A DNA stretch of 64,000 bases from Guyparkeria hydrothermalis. Its GTDB lineage: Bacteria > Pseudomonadota > Gammaproteobacteria > Halothiobacillales > Halothiobacillaceae. This document shows, one piece after another, positions 16,755 through 25,595 of the stretch. Numbering within the stretch: position 1 is the first letter of the stretch; every line of letters begins with the position of its first letter. The stretch lies in NCBI RefSeq assembly GCF_023555385.1, contig NZ_JAJSED010000001.1:1513501-1577500 (forward strand), read 5' to 3'. The notes below the pieces were generated by a model. It was not told the DNA's origin and ran no database searches. It was given only the letters and a program-made list of their open reading frames with translations. Position numbers and translations under genes: made by a program.

Positions 16755-18539
16755 CTAGCCGCGCGCCTCGTCGGCCACCGCCAGCCATTGCGCGCGGCGT
16801 GACTCGGTCTGCGCATCGCCGGTGCTGCGTTCCAGCCGGTGCTGGTTGAGGCATTCGGGGGCGAGCGTGAGCGTGAACTCGAGCAGGCGCCCCTGGCGGA
16901 AGGCATGCAGCGTGAGCCGGTCACCGGCACGGTGGCGTGCAATGCGCTCGGCCCAGTTCGCCCCGCCGACGGCAAAACCGTCGATGGCGATGATCCGGTC
17001 GTCCACGGCCAGCCCGGCGGCGGCAGCCGGGCGGTCCTCGAAGACCAGCATCACGCGTGCGGCACGGTCATCGCGCGGGTCGATCCGCACGCCGGCATCC
17101 GGCCCGCCCTGTTCGGCACGCGGCAGCATCGACACGCCGAAGCGCGCCAGCAGGCCGGCTACGTCCAGCGTTTCGGTAGAACGCAGGGCACGATCGAAAA
17201 ATTCGCTCATCGGTTCGCCCATGGCCGCTTCGATCAGCCCCTCGACGCGCTCACCCTCGGGCAACGGCTCCTCGCCGTGCTCGTCCCAGAGCCGACGCAT
17301 CACGTCCATCAGGCTCGCACCACGCTCGCGCAGCATCAGGTCGAGCATCAGGGCCACGATCGCGCCACGGGTGTAATAGCTGACGATCGCGTTCACCGCG
17401 TTGGCGTCCTGCTGGTAGAAGCGCGTCCAGGCATAGAAGCTCGACTCCTCCAGCGTCTGGCGCGACCAGCCCTTGCCGCGCATGGCGCGGTTGACGGTTT
17501 CCTCGAGCGCGCCAAGGTACTGCGACTCGTCGATCAGACCGGCGTGACGCACTAGCCAGTCGTCGAAGTAGCTGGTAAAGCCCTCGAACACCCACAGCAG
17601 ACGCGTGTGCGCCGGCCGGTCGAGCGGCAGGCCGGCGAAGGCCGCCGGGCGAATGCGCTTGACGTTCCAGTTGTGGAAGTACTCGTGGGCGCACAGGCTC
17701 AGAAACCGCTGGTATTCCTTGCTCACCCCGGCGGCGGTCACCGACGGCAGGTGCGAGCGGGGGAAGATCAACGCGGTGGAGTCGCGATGCTCCAGGCCGC
17801 CAAAGCCGTTCTCGTCGAGGGCCACCAGGAACAGGTACTCGTCGAACGGCGCGCCGTCGAACAGCTCGATCTCGGTCTCACAGATGCGCGCGACATCCGC
17901 GGCAATCCGGTCGAAATCGGTTTCCGGCAGGGCATTGGTGAACACCATGCGGTGCAGTACGCCACCGGCGGTAAAGCGCCGCTCGACGAAGTCGGCGATC
18001 TCGACCGGATGGTCGATCAGCGCCTCGTAGTCGGGGGCGGCATATTCACCGAAGCCGCGCTCGTCGATCGCGATGTCCGGCAGCGTGGTCGCCACGCGCC
18101 AGTCCGACGGCAGACCCTCGCCTGCCAGCGTCACCTCGTGGCGGGCGTGCTCGGCACCGTGGACACGGAGAAAGACGCTGGTGCCGTTGAAGAACACGTG
18201 GCTCGAATCGGCGTGTGCGCTGCGCACCGAGAAGTCCGCGCAGTAGACCCGATAGTGAACGGTTATATCGTGGTCGTTGCCGGCGACATCCCAGGTCTGC
18301 TGATCGACCGGCGTGATCGCCACCGGCTCACCGGCGGCACCGGTCGCCCGCTTGCCGACCAGGTGTCGGGCGAAGTCACGCACGAGATAGCTGCCGGGAA
18401 TCCACGCCGGCAGGCTGAGGCGGTAACCCTCGGCGGCAGCCGGCAGGCTCAACTCGACGTCGATGTAGCGGCTGTGGTGACCGGTGAAGGCCAGCCGGTA
18501 GCGCGGTTCGATCGAGGTGCTGGCTTCCGGCTTGAGCAT
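16755..18539 (-). CDS. M61 family aminopeptidase with PDZ domain
   Basis: Metallo-aminopeptidase of the glycyl-aminopeptidase/M61 family, 594 residues. The zinc motif HEYFH is at about 285-289, with the downstream glutamate in WVFEGFTSYFDD near 319. The N-terminal beta domain (1-180) and a C-terminal PDZ domain (about 480-560, AAGLAVDDRIIAIDG) complete the family layout. No signal peptide was seen, so it is probably cytoplasmic. Its ATG overlaps the slyD stop by one base (TGATG), so the two are likely translationally coupled. The physiological substrate is unknown. Confidence 0.88.
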   Translation of the reverse strand: MLKPEASTSIEPRYRLAFTGHHSRYIDVELSLPAAAEGYRLSLPAWIPGSYLVRDFARHLVGKRATGAAGEPVAITPVDQQTWDVAGNDHDITVHYRVYCADFSVRSAHADSSHVFFNGTSVFLRVHGAEHARHEVTLAGEGLPSDWRVATTLPDIAIDERGFGEYAAPDYEALIDHPVEIADFVERRFTAGGVLHRMVFTNALPETDFDRIAADVARICETEIELFDGAPFDEYLFLVALDENGFGGLEHRDSTALIFPRSHLPSVTAAGVSKEYQRFLSLCAHEYFHNWNVKRIRPAAFAGLPLDRPAHTRLLWVFEGFTSYFDDWLVRHAGLIDESQYLGALEETVNRAMRGKGWSRQTLEESSFYAWTRFYQQDANAVNAIVSYYTRGAIVALMLDLMLRERGASLMDVMRRLWDEHGEEPLPEGERVEGLIEAAMGEPMSEFFDRALRSTETLDVAGLLARFGVSMLPRAEQGGPDAGVRIDPRDDRAARVMLVFEDRPAAAAGLAVDDRIIAIDGFAVGGANWAERIARHRAGDRLTLHAFRQGRLLEFTLTLAPECLNQHRLERSTGDAQTESRRAQWLAVADEARG

Positions 18540-19081
18540 CAGGACTCCTGCCCCGGGAGATCCGGCACGGAGGAGTCGCTGGTCATCAGGTGGTGGCCGC
18601 CCGGGTGGACACGGCCGTGCTTGACCTCGTCCGGATGGGCGTCGCGCACCGAGCCGACCCGGGCGGTGAAGTGGAGACGAAAGCCGGCCAGGGGGTGGTT
18701 GAGGTCCACCTTGACCGTCTTGTCGCCCACCTCGAGGATCAGCATCTCGATCCGACCTTCGGGGCCGTGCGCCTCGACCATGTTCCCCGGCTCCAGCTCG
18801 GCCTGCGCCTGGATGCGCTCGCGCGGCACCTCGACGACCCCCTCGGGATCGTGCAGCCCGTAGGCCTGCTCGGGCTCGACGACCACCTCGACCTCGTCGC
18901 CCTCGACGTGTCCCTCGAGCGCGGACTCGAACCCTGGGATCAGGTTGCCGTGACCGTGGATGTACTCGAAGCCATCGACATGGGTATCCGCCAGAAGCGC
19001 CCCGTCATCGTCGCGCATCTCGTGATAGACACGCACCACCTTGTCCTTCTCCACCGGCATGCTCTGTTGGGTGTCACTCAT
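18539..19081 (-). CDS. slyD: SlyD-type FKBP peptidyl-prolyl isomerase
   Basis: FKBP-type isomerase and chaperone, 180 residues. The first FKBP half (DKVVRVYHEMRDDDG), the insert-in-flap segment (DEVEVVVEPEQAYGLHDPEG) and the second half (HPLAGFRLHFTARV) are in SlyD order. The C-terminal tail is short but has several histidines (HPGGHHLMTSD), fewer than the long metal-binding tail of E. coli SlyD. It lies 22 bp from the upstream AEC transporter gene and is coupled to the peptidase gene that follows. Confidence 0.9.
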   Translation of the reverse strand: MSDTQQSMPVEKDKVVRVYHEMRDDDGALLADTHVDGFEYIHGHGNLIPGFESALEGHVEGDEVEVVVEPEQAYGLHDPEGVVEVPRERIQAQAELEPGNMVEAHGPEGRIEMLILEVGDKTVKVDLNHPLAGFRLHFTARVGSVRDAHPDEVKHGRVHPGGHHLMTSDSSVPDLPGQES

Positions 19082-19103
19082 CTCTCGTCGTCCTCTTGAA
19101 GGT

Positions 19104-20018
19104 TCAGCTCGCCAGCCCGTGCCAGAACGGCAGGCTCAGCAGCGCCAGCAGGGTCGAGGCGCTCGCCGTGGTGGCATACAGGCTGGTATCGAGACCAAAG
19201 CGGTCGCAGATCACCAGCCCCAGCACCATCACCGGCATGGCCGCTTCCAGCACCACAGCCGTCAGTGTCAGGCCCTCGGCGCCCACGGCCAGCGCAAAAC
19301 CCAGCGCCGCCAGCGGCATCCATAACAGCTGGATCGCGATCGCCGGGCTGACCGTCAACAGCTGTCGGCCGGTCAGGGTCTCCAGCCGCAGGCTCATACC
19401 CAGGGCCACCAGCATCACCGGCACCACGGCCGCGCCGATCCGGTCGAGCCACTCGGCAGCCCAGTCCGGCTGCGGCACGCCGGCGAGATTCAGCCCCGCC
19501 CCGGCGACCGCCGCCCACAGCGGCGGCACCTTGAGCAGTGTCTTGATCGGGTGAACCGCCTCCTCGCTCTCGCCGAAGCGTGCCGCCAGCAGGATGCCCA
19601 CCGACAACAGCAGCGGCGTGCAGGCAAACAGGTCGTACTGGATGGCAATCGCCTTGCCCGCATCGCCGAACAGGCTCCCCAGCAACGGCAACCCCATGTA
19701 GGTCGCGTTGGGGAAGCTCGCCGCCAGCAGCAAGGCGCCGAACTGCAGCCGGCCCAGGCGCATCATCCGCCCAACCAGCGCCATCAACGCCATGGAGGTA
19801 AGCACCGCCACGGCGGCCGTGCCGGCGATGCGCAGGGTGTCGACCCCGAGCGGTGCACGCCACAGCACCGAGAACACCAGCGCCGGCAGGAACAGGTAGT
19901 AGACCGACGAGGTCAGCGCGCCACGGGCGCGATCGGCGGTCCAGCCGCCCAGCGGCAGGTACCGCCAGACGTGCCCCAGCGCGATGGTTCCGGCCATCTG
20001 CAGGATGACCGAGATCAC
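19104..20018 (-). CDS. AEC (auxin efflux carrier) family permease
   Basis: Integral inner-membrane protein of 304 residues with about ten hydrophobic segments arranged as two five-helix repeats, typical of AEC/bile-acid-sodium-symporter-fold permeases. The motifs SSVYYLFLPALVF and AASFPNATYMGLPLL match the helix-break asparagine region of the family. The GTG start is preceded by AGGTGAG. Bacterial AEC proteins carry small organic acids such as malate or malonate; the substrate here cannot be assigned. It lies between a thioredoxin gene and slyD on the same strand. Confidence 0.82.
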   Translation of the reverse strand: MISVILQMAGTIALGHVWRYLPLGGWTADRARGALTSSVYYLFLPALVFSVLWRAPLGVDTLRIAGTAAVAVLTSMALMALVGRMMRLGRLQFGALLLAASFPNATYMGLPLLGSLFGDAGKAIAIQYDLFACTPLLLSVGILLAARFGESEEAVHPIKTLLKVPPLWAAVAGAGLNLAGVPQPDWAAEWLDRIGAAVVPVMLVALGMSLRLETLTGRQLLTVSPAIAIQLLWMPLAALGFALAVGAEGLTLTAVVLEAAMPVMVLGLVICDRFGLDTSLYATTASASTLLALLSLPFWHGLAS

Positions 20019-20067
20019 CGGCTCACCTCGTTTGTTCGCCGGGACGCCACCGTGGTGGCACCCGGGA

Positions 20068-20445
20068 TCACTGGTCCTTGGCCTCCGCTTCGGCCTTCTC
20101 GACCTCGGCGCGCACCTCGTCCATGTCGAGGTCCTTCACCTTGGTGATCAGCTCGTCGAGCGCGTTGCGCGGCAGCGCACCGGCCTGGTTGAACAGCAGG
20201 ATCTGCTCGCGGAACACCATCAGGGTCGGGATCGAGCGGATCTGGAAGTGGCCGGCGATCGCCTGCTCTTCCTCGGTGTTCACCTTGGCAAAGCCGACGT
20301 CCGGATTCGCCTCGGCGGCCTGCTCGAAGATCGGACCAAAGGACTGGCAGGGACCGCACCAGGGTGCCCAGAAATCCAGCAGCAGGATGTCGTTGTCCTT
20401 GAGAAGGCCCTCGAGATTGTCCGCAGTGGCGGTATGAACGGTCAT
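20068..20445 (-). CDS. Thioredoxin
   Basis: Disulfide reductase of 125 residues with the active site WCGPC (Cys30, Cys33) and the cis-proline loop (RSIPTLMVF). No signal peptide is present, so it is cytoplasmic. The C-terminus is extended by about 15 Glu/Lys/Ala-rich residues beyond the thioredoxin fold, which resembles the tailed thioredoxins found beside other housekeeping genes. It may serve MsrA-type repair or general thiol reduction. Confidence 0.92.
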   Translation of the reverse strand: MTVHTATADNLEGLLKDNDILLLDFWAPWCGPCQSFGPIFEQAAEANPDVGFAKVNTEEEQAIAGHFQIRSIPTLMVFREQILLFNQAGALPRNALDELITKVKDLDMDEVRAEVEKAEAEAKDQ

Positions 20446-20523
20446 AAAGACACCTTTGGGTCATGCCGACAGCGTCGGCCGCATGTAGGCCCGGTCCACA
20501 CCGGGCCACGAAACTTCTCGTCG

Positions 20524-21114
20524 CTAGCGTCGCGCGCCGGCCAGCCAGCCCTCAACGTGCGCGACCATCGCCTCGACGCTCTCGCATTCGAGCAGCGCCT
20601 GGCGCGCCGGCAGCCCCAGCGGCAGGCGCTCGGCAAGTCGGCAGCACAGCCACGTCAGCTCGGATGACTCGTCCGGGCAGAGTGTGGGCTCGAGCCGCTT
20701 GAGCGCGGCGATCAGCTGCTCGTGTCGTTCGGCGGCGATCGAATCTCCCGAACTGGGGCCGGCTGCGAGGTTTTCAACCCGTGCCTGCACCAGGCCGCGG
20801 TCGTCGACCTGGTGCGAGACCACGCGAAAGCGCGACTCGCCCTGGGCACGCACACCCAGTAACCCTCCAGCGAGCACATTCGCGTCGGCCACGCGGGCCG
20901 TCGTCCCCACCCCGGCGATGCGCGGTGGGCCGTCTTCAAGCCCCACCTCGCGTCCCTCGGTGATCAGCACCACGCCGAAGGGGCGATCGTGTCGCAGGCA
21001 CCAGCGCACCAAGTCGAGATAACGCGCCTCGAAGATACGCAGCGGCAGCTCGCCGCCGGGATACAGCACCGCCCGCAGCGGGAACAGCGGCAGCTGTGCC
21101 TCGTCAGTCGCCAT
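20524..21114 (-). CDS. LON N-terminal-domain protein
   Basis: A stand-alone substrate-recognition domain like the N-terminus of Lon protease, 196 residues from the ATG at 21114. The signature LPLFPLRAVLYPGGELPLRI and IFEARYLDLVRWCLR are present, followed by a beta-rich LON fold and a small helical tail. No ATPase or protease domain is attached. The start overlaps the ubiX stop by about 11 bp; an alternative ATG at 21135 would add seven residues. Function is not established for this family. Confidence 0.82.
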   Translation of the reverse strand: MATDEAQLPLFPLRAVLYPGGELPLRIFEARYLDLVRWCLRHDRPFGVVLITEGREVGLEDGPPRIAGVGTTARVADANVLAGGLLGVRAQGESRFRVVSHQVDDRGLVQARVENLAAGPSSGDSIAAERHEQLIAALKRLEPTLCPDESSELTWLCCRLAERLPLGLPARQALLECESVEAMVAHVEGWLAGARR

Positions 21115-21733
21115 CCCGGTCGCCCCAGCGGGCATGAAGCTGGTGCGGCACCCCGATCTGGTCGAGGATGCGCGCCACGGTGAAGTCGATCAGGTCCTCG
21201 ATCGTGCGCGGCCGGTGATAGAAGGCCGGCGCCGGCGGCAGGATCACCACGCCGAGCTCGGCCAGGCGCGTCATCTGCGACAGGGCGATGGCCGTCAGCG
21301 GCGCCTCGCGCGGCACGATCACCAAGTCGCGGCGCTCCTTGAGGCAGACATCGGCGGTGCGCTCGATCAGCGAGTCCGACAGGCCATTGGCGATCGCCCC
21401 GAGCGTGCCGGTGGTGCAGGGGCAGACCACCATGGCATCCGGCGGATTGGAGCCGGAGGCGAACGGCGCGGTCCAATCCTCGCGGGCGAAGCCGGTCACC
21501 TGCCCCGGCTTTGCACCAAAACGCCCGCCCAACTCGGCGGCCAGCGCGTCGTGGCGAGCGGGAAACGGCTCGTCGAGCTCAAGTGCAGCCACGGCATGAG
21601 CTGCCTTGGACGCAATCAGGCTCACCTGGCAGTCCGCCGCGATCAGGCAATCGAGCAGGCGCAGCGCGTACGGCAGCCCGGAGGCACCGGTCATCGCCAG
21701 CACGACGTGCTCGGTGGCCGCGCCCCGCCTCAT
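21104..21733 (-). CDS. ubiX: Flavin prenyltransferase UbiX
   Basis: Makes prenylated FMN, the cofactor of UbiD decarboxylase in ubiquinone synthesis. It has 209 residues. The flavin-binding N-terminal motif MTGASGLPYALRLL, the C-terminal-half SLIERTADVCLKERRDLV and PREAPLT are diagnostic. Its ATG overlaps the mpl stop (ATGA), placing it in the membrane protein-mpl-ubiX-LON operon. Confidence 0.94.
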   Translation of the reverse strand: MRRGAATEHVVLAMTGASGLPYALRLLDCLIAADCQVSLIASKAAHAVAALELDEPFPARHDALAAELGGRFGAKPGQVTGFAREDWTAPFASGSNPPDAMVVCPCTTGTLGAIANGLSDSLIERTADVCLKERRDLVIVPREAPLTAIALSQMTRLAELGVVILPPAPAFYHRPRTIEDLIDFTVARILDQIGVPHQLHARWGDRDGD

Positions 21734-23094
21734 GCCGCCTCCGCACGCAGCATCTCGACCAGCCGGGCGGGGAAGCCCCCGAAACCGCCGTTGCTCATCG
21801 AAACCACCCAGTCGCCGGGTTGGCGCTCGCCGGCCACCGCCTCCAGCAATTCATCCACCGACGTCCCCACAATCAGTCGGTCACCCAGGGGGGCCAGGGT
21901 CTCGGCCGGGTCGAAACCCAACCCGTCGGGGGCATGCAGGAACACGCGGTCGGCCGATGACAGCGATCCGGCCAGCCCGGCGGCATGCACGCCGGCGCGC
22001 ATGGAATTGGAACGGGGGTCGAGCACGGCCACCAGCCGCGCCCCATCCGGCATCTGTTCGCGCACCGCCGCCAGCGTCGCGGCGATGGCCGTGGGATGAT
22101 GGGCAAAGTCGTCGATCACTCGCACGCCATGCACCTCGCCCTTCAACTCCAGCCGACGCGCGACGCCGCCGAAGTCGACGAGGGCCGCCAAGGCCTCGGC
22201 CGCCGGCACACCGGCGAAACGGGCCAACGCCAGCGCGGCGAGCGCGTTGCGACGATTGTGATCGCCGCGGATCGAGGCAGGCATCGGCCCGAGCGATTCG
22301 CCTTCGCAGATGACCTCACCCTCATCCAGACACCACGTCGCACCCGACTGGCAGCGATCGGCGAACCGCTCGACCGGCGCCCATACGCCCTGGCCGAGTA
22401 CCCGCTCGATTGCCGGCTCACCCACGGGAGCGATCACCTTGCCCCGGCCGGGCACCAGTCGCAGCAGATGCGCAAACTGTCGCTCGATCGCCGCCAGATC
22501 ATCGAATATATCTGCATGATCGAATTCAAGATTGTTAATCACCAGTCCGCGGGGCCGGTAATGCAGGAACTTGGAGCGCTTGTCGAAGAAGGCCGTGTCG
22601 TACTCGTCGGCCTCGATGACAAAGAACGGCGTCTCGCCCAGCCGGGCACTGACGCCGAAGCCGCCCGGCACCCCGCCGATCAGGAACCCCGGGGCCATGC
22701 CGACGCGCTCGAGGATGTGCGCAACCATCGAGGTGGTGGTGGTCTTGCCGTGGGTGCCAGAAACCGCCAGCACGAAGCGGTCGCGCAGCACCTCCTCGCC
22801 CAGCCATTGCGGGCCCGAGCGATAGCGATGAAACCCCTCGAGCAGCTGGTCGATCACCGGCATGTCGCGGCGCATCACGTTGCCGATGATGATCTCGGCA
22901 TCGTCCGGCAAGGGTGCGTCCATCTCGGTCTCGACCGCGATGCCCGCGTTCGCGAGCTGGTCGCTCATCGGCGGGTAGATGGCATGGTCGCGCCCGGAGA
23001 CCTGGTAGCCCATCTCGCGGGCCAGCAGCGCCAGCGAGCCCATGAAGGTGCCGGCAATGCCGAGGATGTGAAGCTTGCGCGATTGATCGGTCAT
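21730..23094 (-). CDS. mpl: UDP-MurNAc:L-Ala-gamma-D-Glu-meso-DAP ligase Mpl
   Basis: Reattaches recycled murein tripeptide to UDP-MurNAc, saving cell-wall peptide. It has 454 residues from the ATG at 23094 (MTDQSRKLHILGIAGTFMG). Mur-ligase features include the N-terminal nucleotide-sugar Rossmann domain, the ATP loop GTHGKTTTTSM, and conserved NLEFDHADIF. The start overlaps the stop of the upstream membrane protein gene (ATGA). It complements amgK-murU and ampG elsewhere in this window as part of peptidoglycan recycling. Confidence 0.93.
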   Translation of the reverse strand: MTDQSRKLHILGIAGTFMGSLALLAREMGYQVSGRDHAIYPPMSDQLANAGIAVETEMDAPLPDDAEIIIGNVMRRDMPVIDQLLEGFHRYRSGPQWLGEEVLRDRFVLAVSGTHGKTTTTSMVAHILERVGMAPGFLIGGVPGGFGVSARLGETPFFVIEADEYDTAFFDKRSKFLHYRPRGLVINNLEFDHADIFDDLAAIERQFAHLLRLVPGRGKVIAPVGEPAIERVLGQGVWAPVERFADRCQSGATWCLDEGEVICEGESLGPMPASIRGDHNRRNALAALALARFAGVPAAEALAALVDFGGVARRLELKGEVHGVRVIDDFAHHPTAIAATLAAVREQMPDGARLVAVLDPRSNSMRAGVHAAGLAGSLSSADRVFLHAPDGLGFDPAETLAPLGDRLIVGTSVDELLEAVAGERQPGDWVVSMSNGGFGGFPARLVEMLRAEAA

Positions 23095-23642
23095 GTGGGC
23101 AATCCGTTCTCGCCGGGAAGCAGTTGCACCGCCAGCCCCGTGTAGATCAGCGAACTGAGTATGAAGTAGCCTAAGGCGGCAAGCACGCCCAGCGCGGCGC
23201 CGAAGTCCAGGGTACGCCGGTAGATCTGGCCCAGCACCACCAGGTTCCAGGCGAACAGGGCGATCATCGCCAGCGACCACCAGCCGATGGCACCGTCCCC
23301 CACGTCGCCCGATGGCTGCATCACGACCAGCGGCCAGGCCACCAGCCCCAGCATGGCGGTGGCGCCAAACAGGGCCGTGAGCATCTGCGGGATGCGTGGC
23401 CGGTGGTCACGCAACACGGCGAGCCCCGCGGAATAGCCCGCCAGCACCAGCGAGTCGGCAGCGAGAAGCAGCAGGCCACCGCCGAGACCACCAACTCCTT
23501 CCCCGGTCATCGCGACATCCAGCAGCACACCGACCACCAGATAGAACACCACGGCCACCAGCAATGGTTGCTGGCCGGCCGGCATGTCCTCCGGCCCGGC
23601 GCGAAGGAAGAGCAACAGGAAGAACTGGCGAATCAGTGACAA
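23091..23642 (-). CDS. Small multi-pass membrane protein, unknown function
   Basis: 183 residues with about five hydrophobic segments (near 27-45, 52-75, 88-108, 120-138 and 148-172) and short loops. I do not recognise a family motif; it may belong to a Yip1-like or DUF membrane family. The start is a TTG at 23642 preceded by a G-rich stretch; ATG codons further in would remove the first helix. It is the first gene of the mpl-ubiX operon and shares an ATGA overlap with mpl. Confidence 0.7.
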   Translation of the reverse strand: MSLIRQFFLLLFLRAGPEDMPAGQQPLLVAVVFYLVVGVLLDVAMTGEGVGGLGGGLLLLAADSLVLAGYSAGLAVLRDHRPRIPQMLTALFGATAMLGLVAWPLVVMQPSGDVGDGAIGWWSLAMIALFAWNLVVLGQIYRRTLDFGAALGVLAALGYFILSSLIYTGLAVQLLPGENGLPT

Positions 23643-23772
23643 GGCCGTGCCCCCGAATGAGGATTACTGCAGACCGCAGATCGGGCTGCAAACGGCTGCA
23701 AGCCTAGCGCAAAACGGGGCGCTGCGTCTGCGGCAGCACCGAGCATCCGCTCGGGCGCCACCCTCGGATCGG

Positions 23773-24900
23773 CTAACGGCGCAGGTCGCGCAGGTACCAC
23801 CACTCGAAGAAACGCTTGGCCCAGTGAAGCAAGCGGCACGGCGGGGTCACCAGCTGTCGCTTGTCGTTGCGGAATACCAGCGTCGCCCGGTCGAGCATGT
23901 CCATCACGCAGACCAGCTCCCACTTGAAGGTCCGGTTGGCCGGCTGGCCGTCGATCTCGGCGACCAGGTTCTTGGCCGCCGCGCCGGCCTGCAGGTCGGC
24001 CATGTGCGCCTGCTTCGGTGCCCAGTCCGGTGCCGGATAACTGCCGGAGTCGCCAGCGACGTAGACCCGCTCGAACCCCTTGACGCGGGCGTGCTCGTCG
24101 GCCTCGATCATGCCGCCGGGCGAGGTGGGAAACGGCGCGTTCTCCAGCCAGGCCGGGCCGGTCATGCCGGGCATGAACAGGATCAGATCGGCCTCGAACT
24201 CGCCCTTCTCGGTAATGACCCGGTTGGCCTCGAATTGCTTCGGCTTGGCGCCGATGTGGGTCTCGATATCGAACTTCGCCATGCGATCGAGCAGGCGATC
24301 GACGGCCTTCTCGCCCAGGCGATTGCCGGGACGCGGCGAGGGATTGAAGAAGACCAGCTTGAATTTGTCCCGCCGTCCTTCTCGCCGCAGCAGCCGGTCG
24401 AGGCCGAACAGCAGCTCGAAGATCGGCCCGCCACGCACCGCGGCCGGCTCCTTGGGGTTGCCGCCGAAACCGATGGCAATGGTGCCGCCGTCCATCTCGG
24501 CGAGCCGGTCGCGGATCTGCTCGGCGGCATCGATGCCCTCGCACAGGGTGATGGCGTGCTCGATGCCGGGCAGTTTCTTCAGGAAGCGCCCACCGCTGGC
24601 GACGATCAGCCCGTCGTTCTCGACCTCGCCACTGTCGGTGGTCACCCGGCGGCCATCCTCGCTGACACCCGTGACTCGCCCGGCGTGAAAATGCACGTCC
24701 AGCCGCTCGAGCAGGGGCCGGATGTCGTGAAGGATGTCGTCGCGGCCACGCAGCCCGGCCGGCACCCAGATCAGACTCGGGTAGTACTGGAAGGTAGGCT
24801 CGGGCGCGATCAGGGTGATCTCTGCCTGCGGGCTCTGCCGCCGCAGTCTTCGAATTGCCGTCAGCGCCCCGAACCCCGCACCAATGACCGTCAGTTTCAT
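23773..24900 (-). CDS. FAD-dependent oxidoreductase, sulfide:quinone oxidoreductase-like
   Basis: 375 residues starting at the ATG 24900 (GGGAGG ribosome site). FAD-binding Rossmann motif GAGFGALTAIRRLR lies at the N-terminus, with a second dinucleotide segment (GTIAIGFGGNP) near 139-149 and the FAD-closing motif VYVAGDSGSYP near 279-289. The C-terminal amphipathic tail LHWAKRFFEWWYLRDLR strongly resembles the membrane-docking tail of sulfide:quinone oxidoreductases. Cysteines are at 120, 331 and 355. The position where classical SQRs carry the central redox cysteine is filled by EPAAVRGGPIFE, so sulfide oxidation is uncertain. NDH-2-like or non-sulfide quinone reductase activity is possible. 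Confidence 0.75.
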   Translation of the reverse strand: MKLTVIGAGFGALTAIRRLRRQSPQAEITLIAPEPTFQYYPSLIWVPAGLRGRDDILHDIRPLLERLDVHFHAGRVTGVSEDGRRVTTDSGEVENDGLIVASGGRFLKKLPGIEHAITLCEGIDAAEQIRDRLAEMDGGTIAIGFGGNPKEPAAVRGGPIFELLFGLDRLLRREGRRDKFKLVFFNPSPRPGNRLGEKAVDRLLDRMAKFDIETHIGAKPKQFEANRVITEKGEFEADLILFMPGMTGPAWLENAPFPTSPGGMIEADEHARVKGFERVYVAGDSGSYPAPDWAPKQAHMADLQAGAAAKNLVAEIDGQPANRTFKWELVCVMDMLDRATLVFRNDKRQLVTPPCRLLHWAKRFFEWWYLRDLRR

Positions 24901-24938
24901 GCCATGCCCTCCCTGAAAGCTCGTCGATTCGTGGTGCG

Positions 24939-24956
24939 CCTTATCTTGGCATAAGG
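24939..24956. promoter_or_regulatory. Inverted repeat upstream of the SQR-like gene
   Basis: CCTTAT, 6 nt, ATAAGG: a perfect 6-bp dyad 40 nt before the SQR-like start codon in an AT-rich patch (AGAAAATCCTTAT on the minus strand) that contrasts with the surrounding GC-rich sequence. It could be a repressor operator or a promoter-proximal element for that gene. No consensus was recognised. Confidence 0.4.
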
Positions 24957-24968
24957 ATTTTCTAATGT

Positions 24969-25595
24969 TCAATCGCGTTGCCGTCGCGCCAGCAGGGGGC
25001 GCGTAAGCGGACGCGCCAGCAACAGCAGCAGGAGCACGACGGCGAGCACGATCGGCGTGCGGGTATCGAACTTCACCGACAGGAAATAATGCAGAACGAC
25101 CAGCGCGGTGGCCGGATAGACCAGCCGATGCAGCGCCTTCCAGCGCCAGCCCAGTCGGCGCATCCAGCCGCGGGTCGAGGTAATCGCGAGCGGCAGCAGC
25201 ATCAGGAAGGCGATCACGCCGAAGGTGATGTGCTCGCGCTCGATCACATCCTCCCAGATGGCCGCCAGAGCCAACTGCCGATCCACCACCAGCCACAGCG
25301 ACAGGTGCAGTGCCGCATAGAAGAACGCGTACAGCCCTACCATGCGCCGGTAGTCGATCAGACCCGCTCGCGGCACCAACCGTTGCAGCGGGGTGATCGC
25401 CAGCCCGATCAGCAACAGGTAGAGGGCCGTGTCACCCAGAAAGCGCAGACTGTCGACCACCGGCTCGTAGCCGAGCTGGTGGGTCGGGATCGCCCAAGCG
25501 AGGTAGGCAAGCGGGCCCAGCTGCGCCAGGAACAGCAGCCACCAGGCAGGACGGTTGGCCAGCCAAGGACGACGCACCATGGGACGACGTACCAT
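24969..25595 (-). CDS. msrQ: MsrQ haem-binding membrane subunit of methionine sulfoxide reductase
   Basis: Inner-membrane b-type cytochrome that passes quinone-derived electrons to periplasmic MsrP. It has 208 residues with six hydrophobic helices. Family motifs include GLIDYRRMVGLYAFFYAALHL and WKALHRLVYPATALVVLHYF, whose histidines are the likely haem ligands. The ATG at 25595 overlaps the msrP stop (TGATG). The first five codons are tandemly repeated (MVRRP twice), so a second ATG at 25580 is an alternative start. Confidence 0.93.
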   Translation of the reverse strand: MVRRPMVRRPWLANRPAWWLLFLAQLGPLAYLAWAIPTHQLGYEPVVDSLRFLGDTALYLLLIGLAITPLQRLVPRAGLIDYRRMVGLYAFFYAALHLSLWLVVDRQLALAAIWEDVIEREHITFGVIAFLMLLPLAITSTRGWMRRLGWRWKALHRLVYPATALVVLHYFLSVKFDTRTPIVLAVVLLLLLLARPLTRPLLARRQRD

